From Falsiroseomonas sp044348345 (GTDB taxonomy: Bacteria; Pseudomonadota; Alphaproteobacteria; Acetobacterales; Acetobacteraceae), in assembly GCA_044348345.1 (NCBI GenBank), contig JBIKSZ010000136.1, forward strand, positions 1 through 10,057: a DNA stretch of 10,057 nucleotides. The letters run 5' to 3'. Under the pieces are notes generated by a model. It was not told where the DNA came from, ran no database searches, and saw only the letters and a program-made list of their open reading frames with translations. The position numbers and the translations under genes are program-made. Shown in pieces: positions 1 to 5,543 of this stretch (position 1 is the first letter of the stretch; each line of letters opens with the position of its first letter).

Positions 1-381
1 ACGCTGGTGCATGAGATGCGCGCGGCGGGCATCCGCGTCTCGGTTGCCTCTGACAACACGCGCGATCCCTTCTACGCCTATGGCGACCTCGACATGATGG
101 AGGTCTTCCGGGAAGCGACGCGCATCCTGCACCTGGACCACCCCTTCGGCGATTGGCACCGCGCCTGGACGGCGAACCCGGCCGAGGCGATGGGATTGGC
201 CGGGCGCGGCCTGATCCAGGCCGGCCAGCCGGCGGACCTGGTTCTGACTTCGGCGCGATTCATGACCGAGCTGCTCTCCCGCCCGCAATCGGACCGCGTG
301 GTGCTGCGCGACGGCCGCGTGCTGGAGGCGACGGCCCCGCATTGGCGGGAGCTGGATGCGGTCCTTGGCCTCCGAGCCTGA
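1..381 (+). CDS. Cytosine deaminase-like amidohydrolase, C-terminal part (5' end outside window)
   Basis: The frame is open from base 1 and ends at TGA 379-381, giving 126 residues that lack a start. The segment resembles the end of the CodA-type cytosine deaminase family (amidohydrolase superfamily, metal-dependent deamination or hydrolysis of small heterocycles). VASDNTRDPFY near residues 15-25 corresponds to the CodA stretch around HDDVMDPWYPLG, so Asp18 is the probable metal-binding aspartate of the barrel. It is followed by the family pattern DMMEVFREAT. Around residues 75-110 come GQPADLVLTSA and VVLRDGRV, the small C-terminal beta subdomain typical of these enzymes. The N-terminal metal-binding histidines lie outside the window, so substrate cannot be judged: cytosine, isoguanine or another cyclic amide are all possible. 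It is followed by 168 non-coding bases and a convergent gene, so it is the last gene of its transcript. Confidence 0.8.
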   Translation, partial: TLVHEMRAAGIRVSVASDNTRDPFYAYGDLDMMEVFREATRILHLDHPFGDWHRAWTANPAEAMGLAGRGLIQAGQPADLVLTSARFMTELLSRPQSDRVVLRDGRVLEATAPHWRELDAVLGLRA

Positions 382-413
382 GCGACCAGCGGGCGGAGTT
401 CTGACCTGCGTCC

Positions 414-451
414 GCCGAAGGCGGGCGTCACGCCAAGGGCGTGCCTTCGGC
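414..451. repeat. Long-stem inverted repeat in hairpin-rich intergenic region
   Basis: GCCGAAGGC at 414-422 is the exact reverse complement of GCCTTCGGC at 443-451. Between the arms, GGCG (424-427) and CGCC (431-434) can form a smaller nested hairpin. It lies 33 bases after the amidohydrolase stop and starts a run of inverted repeats reaching to 537. It could fold in transcripts from either strand. There is no T-run, so a simple intrinsic terminator is not supported; a REP-like palindromic unit is an alternative. Confidence 0.5.
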
Positions 452-456
452 ACGAC

Positions 457-486
457 GCCGCGAATGCGGCCCGCCGCAAGTGCGGC
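457..486. repeat. Two tandem near-identical 5-bp-stem hairpins
   Basis: GCCGC-GAAT-GCGGC occupies 457-470 and GCCGC-AAGT-GCGGC occupies 473-486, separated by two C bases. The stems are identical and only the four-base loops differ. Such duplicated small hairpins are common in REP-like intergenic palindromes of GC-rich proteobacteria; that classification is an inference and would need genome-wide copies to confirm. Confidence 0.5.
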
Positions 487-514
487 GAGCCAAGCGAAGC
501 GCCGGCGATTGATG

Positions 515-537
515 GCACGAAGGTGAAACCTTCGTGC
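515..537. terminator. Hairpin between convergent genes, candidate bidirectional terminator
   Basis: GCACGAAGGT at 515-524 pairs perfectly with ACCTTCGTGC at 528-537, giving a 10-bp stem with a three-base loop. It sits 12 bases beyond the TAG of the minus-strand quinone reductase and is the last structure downstream of the plus-strand amidohydrolase. That is where a shared terminator between convergent genes belongs. Neither side has a clear T-tract, so termination efficiency is uncertain. Confidence 0.45.
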
Positions 538-549
538 GCCTGTTACAGG

Positions 550-1131
550 CTACCAGCGGGCGAAATGCGCCCGCGCGCGCTGCACGAAGCTCTCGCATTC
601 CGCGCGGCTGCGCTGGTCCATCCGGGTCAGCGTCACCCACTCCAGCTTGCAGTCCTTCGCGCAGAGGCGCCGTATGCCGCGGCCGAACAGCTTCCGGTCG
701 ATGCGCCCGATGTACCAGAGCAGCCAGTTGGGCGAGCCATAGGTCGTCACCACCGCGATCCGGCGGATGTTCGTCAGCGCCGGCTCGATCGCGCCGGCGC
801 CGAGGTTGAACGCCACGCCCGGCGCCCAGACGCGGTCGAACCAGCCCTTCAGGATCGCCGGCATCCCGTACCACCAGGTGGGGTAGACCAGCACCAGCGC
901 TTCCGCGCGGCGCAGCGCGGCGACATGGTCCTCGATGCCCTCAAGGTTGTCGGGGACGTCGTGGTAGCGCCCGCGCTCCTCGGCCGAGAGGACCGGGTTG
1001 AAGTCCTCGGCATAGAGGTCGCGCAGCTCGACGCGATGCCCCGCCGCCTCCAGCGCGCCCTTCGCCGCATCCCGCAGCGCGGCCGAAAGACTGTCGGCGC
1101 GCGGATGCGCATGGATCATCAGCACTTGCAT
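550..1131 (-). CDS. NAD(P)H-quinone oxidoreductase, flavodoxin-2 family (copy A)
   Basis: A 193-residue flavodoxin-fold protein of the NQO1/MdaB/KefF group (Flavodoxin_2 family), cytoplasmic enzymes that carry FAD or FMN and reduce quinones or similar acceptors in two-electron steps. It opens with MQVLMIHAHP, the first beta strand and phosphate-binding region. It then has DLYAEDFNPVLSAEE (residues 38-52) and the hallmark YPTWWYGMPAILKGWFDRV (83-101), whose aromatic-rich loop contacts the isoalloxazine ring. YGSPNW follows at 131-136. The frame extends 12 codons upstream to 1167, but the start at 1131 puts the first strand at the N-terminus as in the family and gives exactly the length of the paralogue at 1625-2206. 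No strong ribosome binding site precedes it. It is transcribed divergently from the cupin gene, with 56 bases between them. Substrate is unknown. Confidence 0.88.
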   Translation of the reverse strand: MQVLMIHAHPRADSLSAALRDAAKGALEAAGHRVELRDLYAEDFNPVLSAEERGRYHDVPDNLEGIEDHVAALRRAEALVLVYPTWWYGMPAILKGWFDRVWAPGVAFNLGAGAIEPALTNIRRIAVVTTYGSPNWLLWYIGRIDRKLFGRGIRRLCAKDCKLEWVTLTRMDQRSRAECESFVQRARAHFARW

Positions 1132-1187
1132 GACGCGTCCGTAGCAACGTTCATGCCGGCACCGCAACCGAGGAAGGAGCGAGCCCC

Positions 1188-1625
1188 ATGATGACCGCCC
1201 CGGTGATCGGCAAGCGCGCGAGGGATCTGCGCGGCTTCCGCATCGCGCCGACCGACACGAACTACTTCGCCTGCCTGTTCGACCCGCTGGAGGATGGTGT
1301 TTCCTTCACCCTGGTTGTCGAGATCTTCGAGCCGGGCGGGCGCACGCCACCCAACACGCACCAAGCGGCGGAGGAGTGCTTCTTCGTCCTCGCCGGCTCC
1401 GGCAAGGCCTATGCGGATGGCAAGGAGACACCGATCGGCCCGGGGGATGCTTTTGTGCTCAAGCCCGGCGTCGAGCATGTCGTCGTCAACGATACGCAGC
1501 AAAAGCTCTACTGCCTGACGCTGATGACGCCGAATGAGGGCTTCGCCGAACTGATCCGCAGCGGCATCCCCGTGCCGCTCGGCGAAGACGACATCGCCGT
1601 GCTGACGGGGCGGGGCTCCGCCTGA
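1188..1625 (+). CDS. Small single-domain cupin protein
   Basis: A 145-residue protein made of one cupin beta-barrel. Motif 1 is seen as GGRTPPNTHQAAEECFFVLA (residues 50-69). In the usual HxH metal pair the first histidine is replaced by Asn56 while His58 is kept, followed by Glu62/Glu63. Motif 2 is GPGDAFVLKPGVEHVVVN (84-101) with the expected His97. Metal binding through His58, Glu and His97 is therefore plausible but atypical. Cupins of this size range from sugar isomerases and dioxygenases to regulatory or storage proteins, and nothing here fixes the activity. AGGAAGGAG at 1171-1179 lies 8 bases before ATG 1188; a second ATG follows directly at 1191 and could also be used. The stop overlaps the start of the next gene by one base (TGATG), so the two are almost certainly co-transcribed. 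Confidence 0.85.
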   Translation: MMTAPVIGKRARDLRGFRIAPTDTNYFACLFDPLEDGVSFTLVVEIFEPGGRTPPNTHQAAEECFFVLAGSGKAYADGKETPIGPGDAFVLKPGVEHVVVNDTQQKLYCLTLMTPNEGFAELIRSGIPVPLGEDDIAVLTGRGSA

Positions 1626-2206
1626 TGCGCGTGCTCTACCTCTACGCCCATCCGCTGCCCGAGAGCTTCCACCACGCGATCCGTGAGGAAGCGCTCGCAG
1701 GGCTGCGGGAGGCAGGGCACGAGGTCGATCTCTGCGATCTCTACGCCGAGGGCTTCAACCCCGTGTTGGGTGCGGAGGAGCGCCGCGGCTACCACGCAAT
1801 CCCCGCCAATCGCGTGCCGGTCGAGGATTACGTCGCGCGGCTGGAGCGGGCGGAGGCGCTGGTGCTGTCCTTCCCCACCTGGTGCTTCGGCCTGCCGGCG
1901 ATCCTGAAGGGCTGGATGGACCGCGTGCTGCTGCCCGGCGTTTCCTTCGTGATCGAGGAGGGCGTCGCGAAGCCGAACCTCCAGCACATCCGTAAGGTTG
2001 CTGGCATCAGCACCTATGGCCGCCCGCGCTGGACGGCGATGTTCATGGGCGATCCGCCGCGCAAGGCGGTGACGCGCTATTTCCGGGTGATCACCGGCGG
2101 GGCGGCCCGCGTGCAGTATCACGCGCTCTATGACATGAACCGCGCGACCGAGGTGCAGCGCACGCGCTTCCTTACCAAGGTACGGCGGGAGATGACGCGG
2201 TTCTGA
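1625..2206 (+). CDS. NAD(P)H-quinone oxidoreductase, flavodoxin-2 family (copy B)
   Basis: A 193-residue flavodoxin-fold oxidoreductase, paralogous to the minus-strand gene at 550-1131. The two align without gaps over their full length. By eye more than half of the first 110 residues are identical, falling off toward the C-terminus. Shared landmarks are the N-terminal strand ending in AHP (8-10), DLYAEGFNPVLGAEE (38-52) and FPTWCFGLPAILKGWMDRV (83-101). Copy B has Cys87 and Phe88 where copy A has Trp87 and Tyr88, in the flavin-contacting loop, suggesting a different acceptor preference. The ATG at 1625 overlaps the cupin stop, with no independent Shine-Dalgarno sequence of note, so translation is probably coupled to the cupin. 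The pairing suggests the cupin and reductase act on the same aromatic or quinone-like compound, but that is inference. Confidence 0.88.
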   Translation: MRVLYLYAHPLPESFHHAIREEALAGLREAGHEVDLCDLYAEGFNPVLGAEERRGYHAIPANRVPVEDYVARLERAEALVLSFPTWCFGLPAILKGWMDRVLLPGVSFVIEEGVAKPNLQHIRKVAGISTYGRPRWTAMFMGDPPRKAVTRYFRVITGGAARVQYHALYDMNRATEVQRTRFLTKVRREMTRF

Positions 2207-2241
2207 CCCGGCGGCTTGCCCGGCCCGTCCGATCCTGTATG

Positions 2242-2262
2242 CCTGCCCATGACCGGGGCAGG
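2242..2262. terminator. Weak GC hairpin after the cupin/reductase unit
   Basis: CCTGCCC at 2242-2248 is complementary to GGGCAGG at 2256-2262, leaving a seven-base loop. It lies 36 bases after the quinone reductase stop and 39 bases before the Bug-family gene. No T-run follows. It may attenuate read-through or be chance in GC-rich DNA. Confidence 0.25.
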
Positions 2263-2300
2263 GTGGCCGCCAAGGCCGCCCGCCCGGACGGGAGGACACC

Positions 2301-3266
2301 ATGACGCATCTGACGCGCCGCGCGGCGCTGGCTGCCGCATCCGCTCTGGCCCTGCCGGGCATCGCCCGCGCGCAGGGCAACTCCATCCGCATCATCGTCC
2401 CCTTCGCCCCGGGCGGCTCGACGGATGCCGTCGCGCGGCTGGTCGCGCCGGGCCTGACGCAGCGCCTCGGCGCGCCGGTGGTGGTGGAAAACCGTGCGGG
2501 TGCGGCGGGCTCGATCGGGGCCGATGCGGTGGCCAAGGCGCGGCCCGATGGCACGACCTGGCTGCTGACCTTCGATAGCCACGCCACCATTCCGGCCCTT
2601 CTGCGCACACCCCCCTTCGACGTGATGACGGACCTCGACCCGGTCATGCTGATTGGCGGCTCGCCCTATGCGATCGCGACCAAGGCGGACAAGCCCTTCC
2701 GCAACATCGCCGATGTCATCGCCGCCGCCCGCGCGCGGCCGGAGGCGGTCTCCTACGGCTCGACCGGCAATGGTACGCTTGGCCATCTCTCGATGATCCT
2801 GCTGGGGGAGAGGGCGAATGTGCGGATGACGCATATCCCCTATCGCAGCGGCGGGCTGGCGGTGAACGACACCGTCGCGGGCACGGTGGATATGATGATC
2901 GGCAGCGCCGCGCTGCTCCTGCCGCACATCGCCGGCGGCACGCTGCGCCCGCTGCTGCAGTTCGGCCCGCAGCGCCTGACGCGCCTTGCGGAGACGCAGA
3001 CCTCGGCCGAGGCTGGCTTCCCGAACCTCGAGGCGGAGGCCTGGTGGGGCGTCTTCGCCCCGCGCGGCACGCCGGCGCCGATGGTGGCGCGTATGAACGC
3101 CGCGCTGCGGGAGACGCTGTCGGAAGAGCGCCCCCGTCAGATCATGACGGAGACGCAGCAGGCGCGCCTGGTGCTGTCCTCGCCGGAGGAACTGCGCAGC
3201 TTCTTCGCCCGCCAGGTCGAGACCTGGGGCGCCGTCGTGCGCGCCAACAACATCCAGCCGGATTGA
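2301..3266 (+). CDS. Tripartite tricarboxylate transporter receptor, TctC/Bug family
   Basis: A 321-residue periplasmic solute-binding protein of the Bug (TctC) family, which captures small carboxylates or related compounds by a Venus-flytrap mechanism. Residues 1-24 are an export signal with twin arginines (TRRAALAAASALALPG) and a cleavage site after IARA. The RR-A-A-L arrangement looks Tat-like, although Sec export is possible. The mature part starts with IRIIVPFAPGGSTDAVARL (29-47), the classic Bug ligand-binding loop, followed by VVVENRAGAAGSIGADAVAK (60-79), YGSTGNGTLGH (152-162) and MTHIPYRSGG (176-185). A clear GGGAGG at 2290-2295 supports ATG 2301. No tctA or tctB membrane genes are adjacent, as is usual for the many orphan Bug receptors of some proteobacteria. 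Ligand unknown; the nearby amidohydrolase and quinone reductases might process its cargo. Confidence 0.93.
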   Translation: MTHLTRRAALAAASALALPGIARAQGNSIRIIVPFAPGGSTDAVARLVAPGLTQRLGAPVVVENRAGAAGSIGADAVAKARPDGTTWLLTFDSHATIPALLRTPPFDVMTDLDPVMLIGGSPYAIATKADKPFRNIADVIAAARARPEAVSYGSTGNGTLGHLSMILLGERANVRMTHIPYRSGGLAVNDTVAGTVDMMIGSAALLLPHIAGGTLRPLLQFGPQRLTRLAETQTSAEAGFPNLEAEAWWGVFAPRGTPAPMVARMNAALRETLSEERPRQIMTETQQARLVLSSPEELRSFFARQVETWGAVVRANNIQPD

Positions 3267-3267
3267 G

Positions 3268-3282
3268 CCGCGCGGCGCGCGG
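3268..3282. terminator. Short GC hairpin between convergent stops, candidate bidirectional terminator
   Basis: CCGCGC at 3268-3273 pairs with GCGCGG at 3277-3282 around a three-base loop. It fills almost all of the 19-base gap between the Bug-gene TGA (3264-3266) and the amidotransferase TGA (3288-3286 on the minus strand). Position and symmetry suit a shared terminator; there is no T-tract. Confidence 0.4.
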
Positions 3283-3285
3283 CGG

Positions 3286-3945
3286 TCAGGCTTCCGTCGC
3301 GCGCCGCAGCAGCCAGGCGAAAAGCTCGGCGCGCGCCTGGGTGCGCGCCGGGAATAGCCGCGCGCTGTCGGCCGCCAGCGCGGCCTCGTCCACCACACCC
3401 GCCGCGGTGAAGCGCGCGGCCCAGCTCTGCAGGATCTCGGGCGTCGCCTCGGGGTGGAACTGCACGCCAATGGCGCGCGGCAGGGCCAGCGCCTGCACCG
3501 TGCCGTCATCCTCGGCCAGTACCTCGGCGCCAGGCGGGGCGGTGATGGCATCGCCATGCCAGCGCGGCCAGGGGCCGGCCAGCACCGGATCGGCCACGCG
3601 CGCCACGCCGAACCAGCCGCGATAGAAGCGGCCATCCGCGATGCGCGTGGATGCGCCGCCCGCGGCGGCCGCGATGATCTGCGCGCCGAAGCAGATGCCG
3701 ATGGTCGGCCGGCGCGCCGCCAGCCGCGCGGCCAGCAGCGCCTGCTGGCGCGGGATCCAGGGGATATGCGTGTCGTAGACGCCATGCGGCGAGCCGAGTG
3801 TCACCACGACCTCTGCCGCCTCCATTGCGGCGGCGTCCAGCGCCTCGGGCGCGGTCACGCGCAGCACATGGCCCTGCTGCGCCAGCCATTCGCCGAAGGC
3901 GCCTTCCGGCGCGGTTTCGGAATTGCGGATGATCAGGATGTTCAC
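3286..3945 (-). CDS. Class I glutamine amidotransferase, last gene of the queuosine operon
   Basis: A 219-residue stand-alone class I (triad) glutamine amidotransferase domain, the type that hydrolyses glutamine and passes ammonia to a partner. The nucleophile loop is GICFGAQ with Cys85, and the catalytic His164 and Glu166 are in GVQFHPEAT. The oxyanion-side loop is TLGSPHGVYD (49-58), and WHGD at 129-132 is typical of the GMP-synthase-like subgroup. The start is GTG at 3945. It is preceded 6 bases upstream by GGAGG (3956-3952), it places the first strand NILIIRNSE at the N-terminus, and it overlaps the preceding remnant's stop as GTGA. The open frame continues upstream but only as an out-of-frame reading of the queC remnant and queG. 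There is no synthetase domain, so the acceptor is unknown. Because QueC consumes ammonia, an ancestral link to preQ0 synthesis is conceivable but unproven. Confidence 0.88.
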   Translation of the reverse strand: MNILIIRNSETAPEGAFGEWLAQQGHVLRVTAPEALDAAAMEAAEVVVTLGSPHGVYDTHIPWIPRQQALLAARLAARRPTIGICFGAQIIAAAAGGASTRIADGRFYRGWFGVARVADPVLAGPWPRWHGDAITAPPGAEVLAEDDGTVQALALPRAIGVQFHPEATPEILQSWAARFTAAGVVDEAALAADSARLFPARTQARAELFAWLLRRATEA

Positions 3946-4052
3946 GCGGCGCCTCCGACATAGGCGTGCCAGCCCTTGGCGCGCGGCTTGCGGCCCAGGC
4001 AGGTGGCGGAATCCTGCCCGCCGGAGAACAGCACAAGCGCCTTCTCGGTCAT
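3942..4052 (-). pseudogene. queC: Internally deleted queC remnant (7-cyano-7-deazaguanine synthase), 36 codons
   Basis: A complete small frame of 36 residues. It begins MTEKALVLFSGGQDSATCL, which is the N-terminus of QueC with its PP-loop SGGQDS (residues 10-15), the ATP-pyrophosphatase signature. It then jumps to RKPRAKGWHAYVGG. That piece resembles the extreme C-terminus of QueC, where the zinc-binding cysteine cluster is normally followed by an RAKG-type sequence. Full QueC is about 220-240 residues, so roughly 190-200 codons, including the zinc cysteines, are missing, in frame. Intact QueC turns 7-carboxy-7-deazaguanine, ATP and ammonia into preQ0; this remnant cannot be an active enzyme. 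It keeps GGAAAGG (4067-4061) 8 bases before ATG, an ATGA overlap with queG and a GTGA overlap with the amidotransferase. Alternatives are an assembly collapse or a retained coupling peptide. The N-terminal identity is strong; the C-terminal match is less certain. Confidence 0.65.
3952..3956 (-). promoter_or_regulatory. Ribosome binding site fixing the GTG start of the amidotransferase
   Basis: Read on the minus strand this is GGAGG, 6 bases before GTG 3945. It lies inside the last codons of the queC remnant, which helps explain why that 3' end has been kept. Confidence 0.65.
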
Positions 4053-5104
4053 GCCGGAAGCCTTTCCACTGCCCAGCGCGCGCATTCCGCGACCACCGGG
4101 TCGGCATCGTCGCAGAGCGCCTGCGCGGCAGGGCGCAGCGCCGCATCGCCGCTGTTACCTATGGCCACCAGCACATTGCGCACGAAGCGGTCGCGGCCGA
4201 TGCGCTTGATGGGGCTGCCCGCGAACAGCGCCCGGAAGCCGGCATCGTCGAGCGCTGCGAGCTCTGCCAGCTTCGGCGCCGTCAGCGCCGCGCGCGGGGC
4301 AAAGGCGGGCTCTTCATGCGCGTGGGCGAATTTGTTCCAGGGGCAGACCGCGAGGCAGTCGTCGCAGCCATAGATGCGGTTGCCCATCCTGGCGCGCAGC
4401 TCCTCCGGGATTGGGCCGCGATGCTCGATCGTCAGGTAGGAGATGCAGCGGCGCGCATCGAGCCGGTAGGGCGCGGGGAAGGCATCCGTCGGACAGATGC
4501 GGAGGCACGCATCGCAGGAGCCGCAATGGTCCACCTCCGGCGCATCCGGGGCGAGGTCGAGTGTCGTGAACACCTCGCCCAGGAACAGCCAGGAGCCATG
4601 GCTGCGAGAGACGAGGTTGGTGTGCTTGCCCTGCCAGCCGAGGCCTGCCGCCTGGGCGAGCGGCTTTTCCATCACCGGCGCGGTGTCCACGAAGACCTTC
4701 AGCTGGCTGCCCTTGAAGCGCTGGGCCATCCATTGCCCGAGCGCCTTGAGGCGCTTTTTCACCACATCGTGGTAGTCGCGGCCCTGCGCATAGACGCTGA
4801 TCGTGCCGCGGTCGCGCTGCGCAAGGCTCGCCATCGGGTCGCTGTCGGGGCCGTAGTTCAGGCCAAGCGCGATGACGCTGACCGCCTCCGGCCACAGGGC
4901 CTGCGGATGCGCGCGTTGCTCGGCGCGGCTTTCCATCCAGCCCATCGAGCCATGCTGGCCATCGGCCAGGAAGCGCATCAAGCGCTCCCGCGTCTCTGGG
5001 GCCAGATGCGCGCGGGCGAAGCCGATGGCGTCGAAGCCGAGTTCGAGCGCCTTGGCGCGGACCAGCTCGCTTGCGTCAGCCGCGGCCACGATAGGGGGGG
5101 ACAT
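4049..5104 (-). CDS. queG: Epoxyqueuosine reductase QueG
   Basis: A 351-residue cytoplasmic iron-sulfur and cobalamin enzyme that reduces epoxyqueuosine to queuosine in tRNA, the last step of the pathway. The N-terminal cobalamin-binding region includes NYGPDSDP (83-90), SVYAQGRDYHDVVKKRLKAL (103-122) and FVDTAPVMEKPLAQAAGLGW (138-157), with Asp140 as the likely catalytic acid. The ferredoxin part has CGSCDACLRICP (Cys194, 197, 200, 204) and CDDCLAVCP (Cys247, 250, 254), plus Cys220 in RRCISYLTIEHRG, enough for two 4Fe-4S clusters. The tail (about 300-345) resembles the C-terminal HEAT-like repeat that contacts tRNA. The start at 5104 (MSPPIVAAAD) overlaps queF by 29 bases and has no good ribosome binding site, so translation is probably coupled to queF. 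The open frame upstream of 5104 is antisense-like noise over queF. Its TGA overlaps the ATG of the queC remnant. Confidence 0.94.
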   Translation of the reverse strand: MSPPIVAAADASELVRAKALELGFDAIGFARAHLAPETRERLMRFLADGQHGSMGWMESRAEQRAHPQALWPEAVSVIALGLNYGPDSDPMASLAQRDRGTISVYAQGRDYHDVVKKRLKALGQWMAQRFKGSQLKVFVDTAPVMEKPLAQAAGLGWQGKHTNLVSRSHGSWLFLGEVFTTLDLAPDAPEVDHCGSCDACLRICPTDAFPAPYRLDARRCISYLTIEHRGPIPEELRARMGNRIYGCDDCLAVCPWNKFAHAHEEPAFAPRAALTAPKLAELAALDDAGFRALFAGSPIKRIGRDRFVRNVLVAIGNSGDAALRPAAQALCDDADPVVAECARWAVERLPA

Positions 5105-5543
5105 CCTGGGCGGGAATCCACACGCCCTCGGGCGCTGTACCGGTCTGGTAGAAGACGTCGATCGGGATGCCGCCGCGCGGATACCAATAGCCGCCGATGC
5201 GGAGCCATTCGGGATCGAGCAGCTCCACGATGCGCTTGGCGATGCCGACCGTGCAGCTTTCGTGGAAGCTGCCATGGTTGCGGAAGCTGGTGAGAAACAG
5301 CTTGAGCGACTTGCTTTCCACGAGGAATGCGCGCGGGACGTAATCCAGCACGAGATGCGCGAAATCCGGCTGGCCCGTGATGGGGCAGAGCGAGGTGAAT
5401 TCGGGCGCGACGAACCGCACGCAATAGCGCACATCCGGATGCGGGTTCGGCACGCGTTCCAGCACCGCCTGGTCGGGCGATGTCGGCTGCGCGGTGTTCT
5501 GGCCCAACATGGTCAGGCCGCTGACATCGGTCTTGAGGCTCAT
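5076..5543 (-). CDS. queF: NADPH-dependent 7-cyano-7-deazaguanine reductase QueF (type I)
   Basis: A 155-residue unimodular QueF of the tunnel-fold superfamily, which reduces the nitrile of preQ0 to the aminomethyl group of preQ1 using two NADPH. The active site is visible: Cys53, which forms the thioimide, and Asp60 in FTSLCPITGQPDFAHL; the QueF signature ESKSLKLFLTSFRNHGSFHE (76-95); and His94-Glu95, which bind the substrate base. The length is normal for the short, single-domain form, and the end VPPYRGRG is the usual terminus, so the 29-base overlap with queG is not due to read-through. The start at 5543 overlaps the tgt stop as ATGA and has AGAGGAAGG at 5556-5548, a good ribosome binding site. 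As the enzyme consumes preQ0, its presence beside a broken queC is notable. Confidence 0.95.
   Translation of the reverse strand: MSLKTDVSGLTMLGQNTAQPTSPDQAVLERVPNPHPDVRYCVRFVAPEFTSLCPITGQPDFAHLVLDYVPRAFLVESKSLKLFLTSFRNHGSFHESCTVGIAKRIVELLDPEWLRIGGYWYPRGGIPIDVFYQTGTAPEGVWIPAQDVPPYRGRG
5094..5100 (-). other. C7 homopolymer in the queF/queG overlap
   Basis: Seven consecutive C bases on the coding strand are read in two frames: by queF near its end (VPPYRGRG) and by queG just after its ATG (MSPPIV). The queG frame is +1 relative to queF, so loss of one C or a +1 slip would join QueF to QueG in one polypeptide. The tract is visible directly; any slippage is conjecture. Confidence 0.5.

Noticed and set aside
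457..486. Start of a CRISPR array (repeated palindromic units)
   Set aside because: The units are only 14 bases, two in number, separated by two bases, with no spacers and no cas genes.
2172..3785. Minus-strand open frame of about 537 codons opposite the Bug-family gene and in another frame of the amidotransferase
   Set aside because: Low-complexity arginine/alanine/proline translation with no domain; the Bug receptor and amidotransferase explain the region.
3946..4146. N-terminal extension of the glutamine amidotransferase to an upstream ATG
   Set aside because: The extra 67 residues are arginine-rich readings across the queC remnant and queG. GTG 3945 has GGAGG 6 bases upstream and starts the conserved first strand.
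3923..5293. Plus-strand open frame of about 456 codons opposite queG
   Set aside because: It lies antisense to a clearly recognised QueG and partly QueF, has no ribosome binding site and no recognisable motif.
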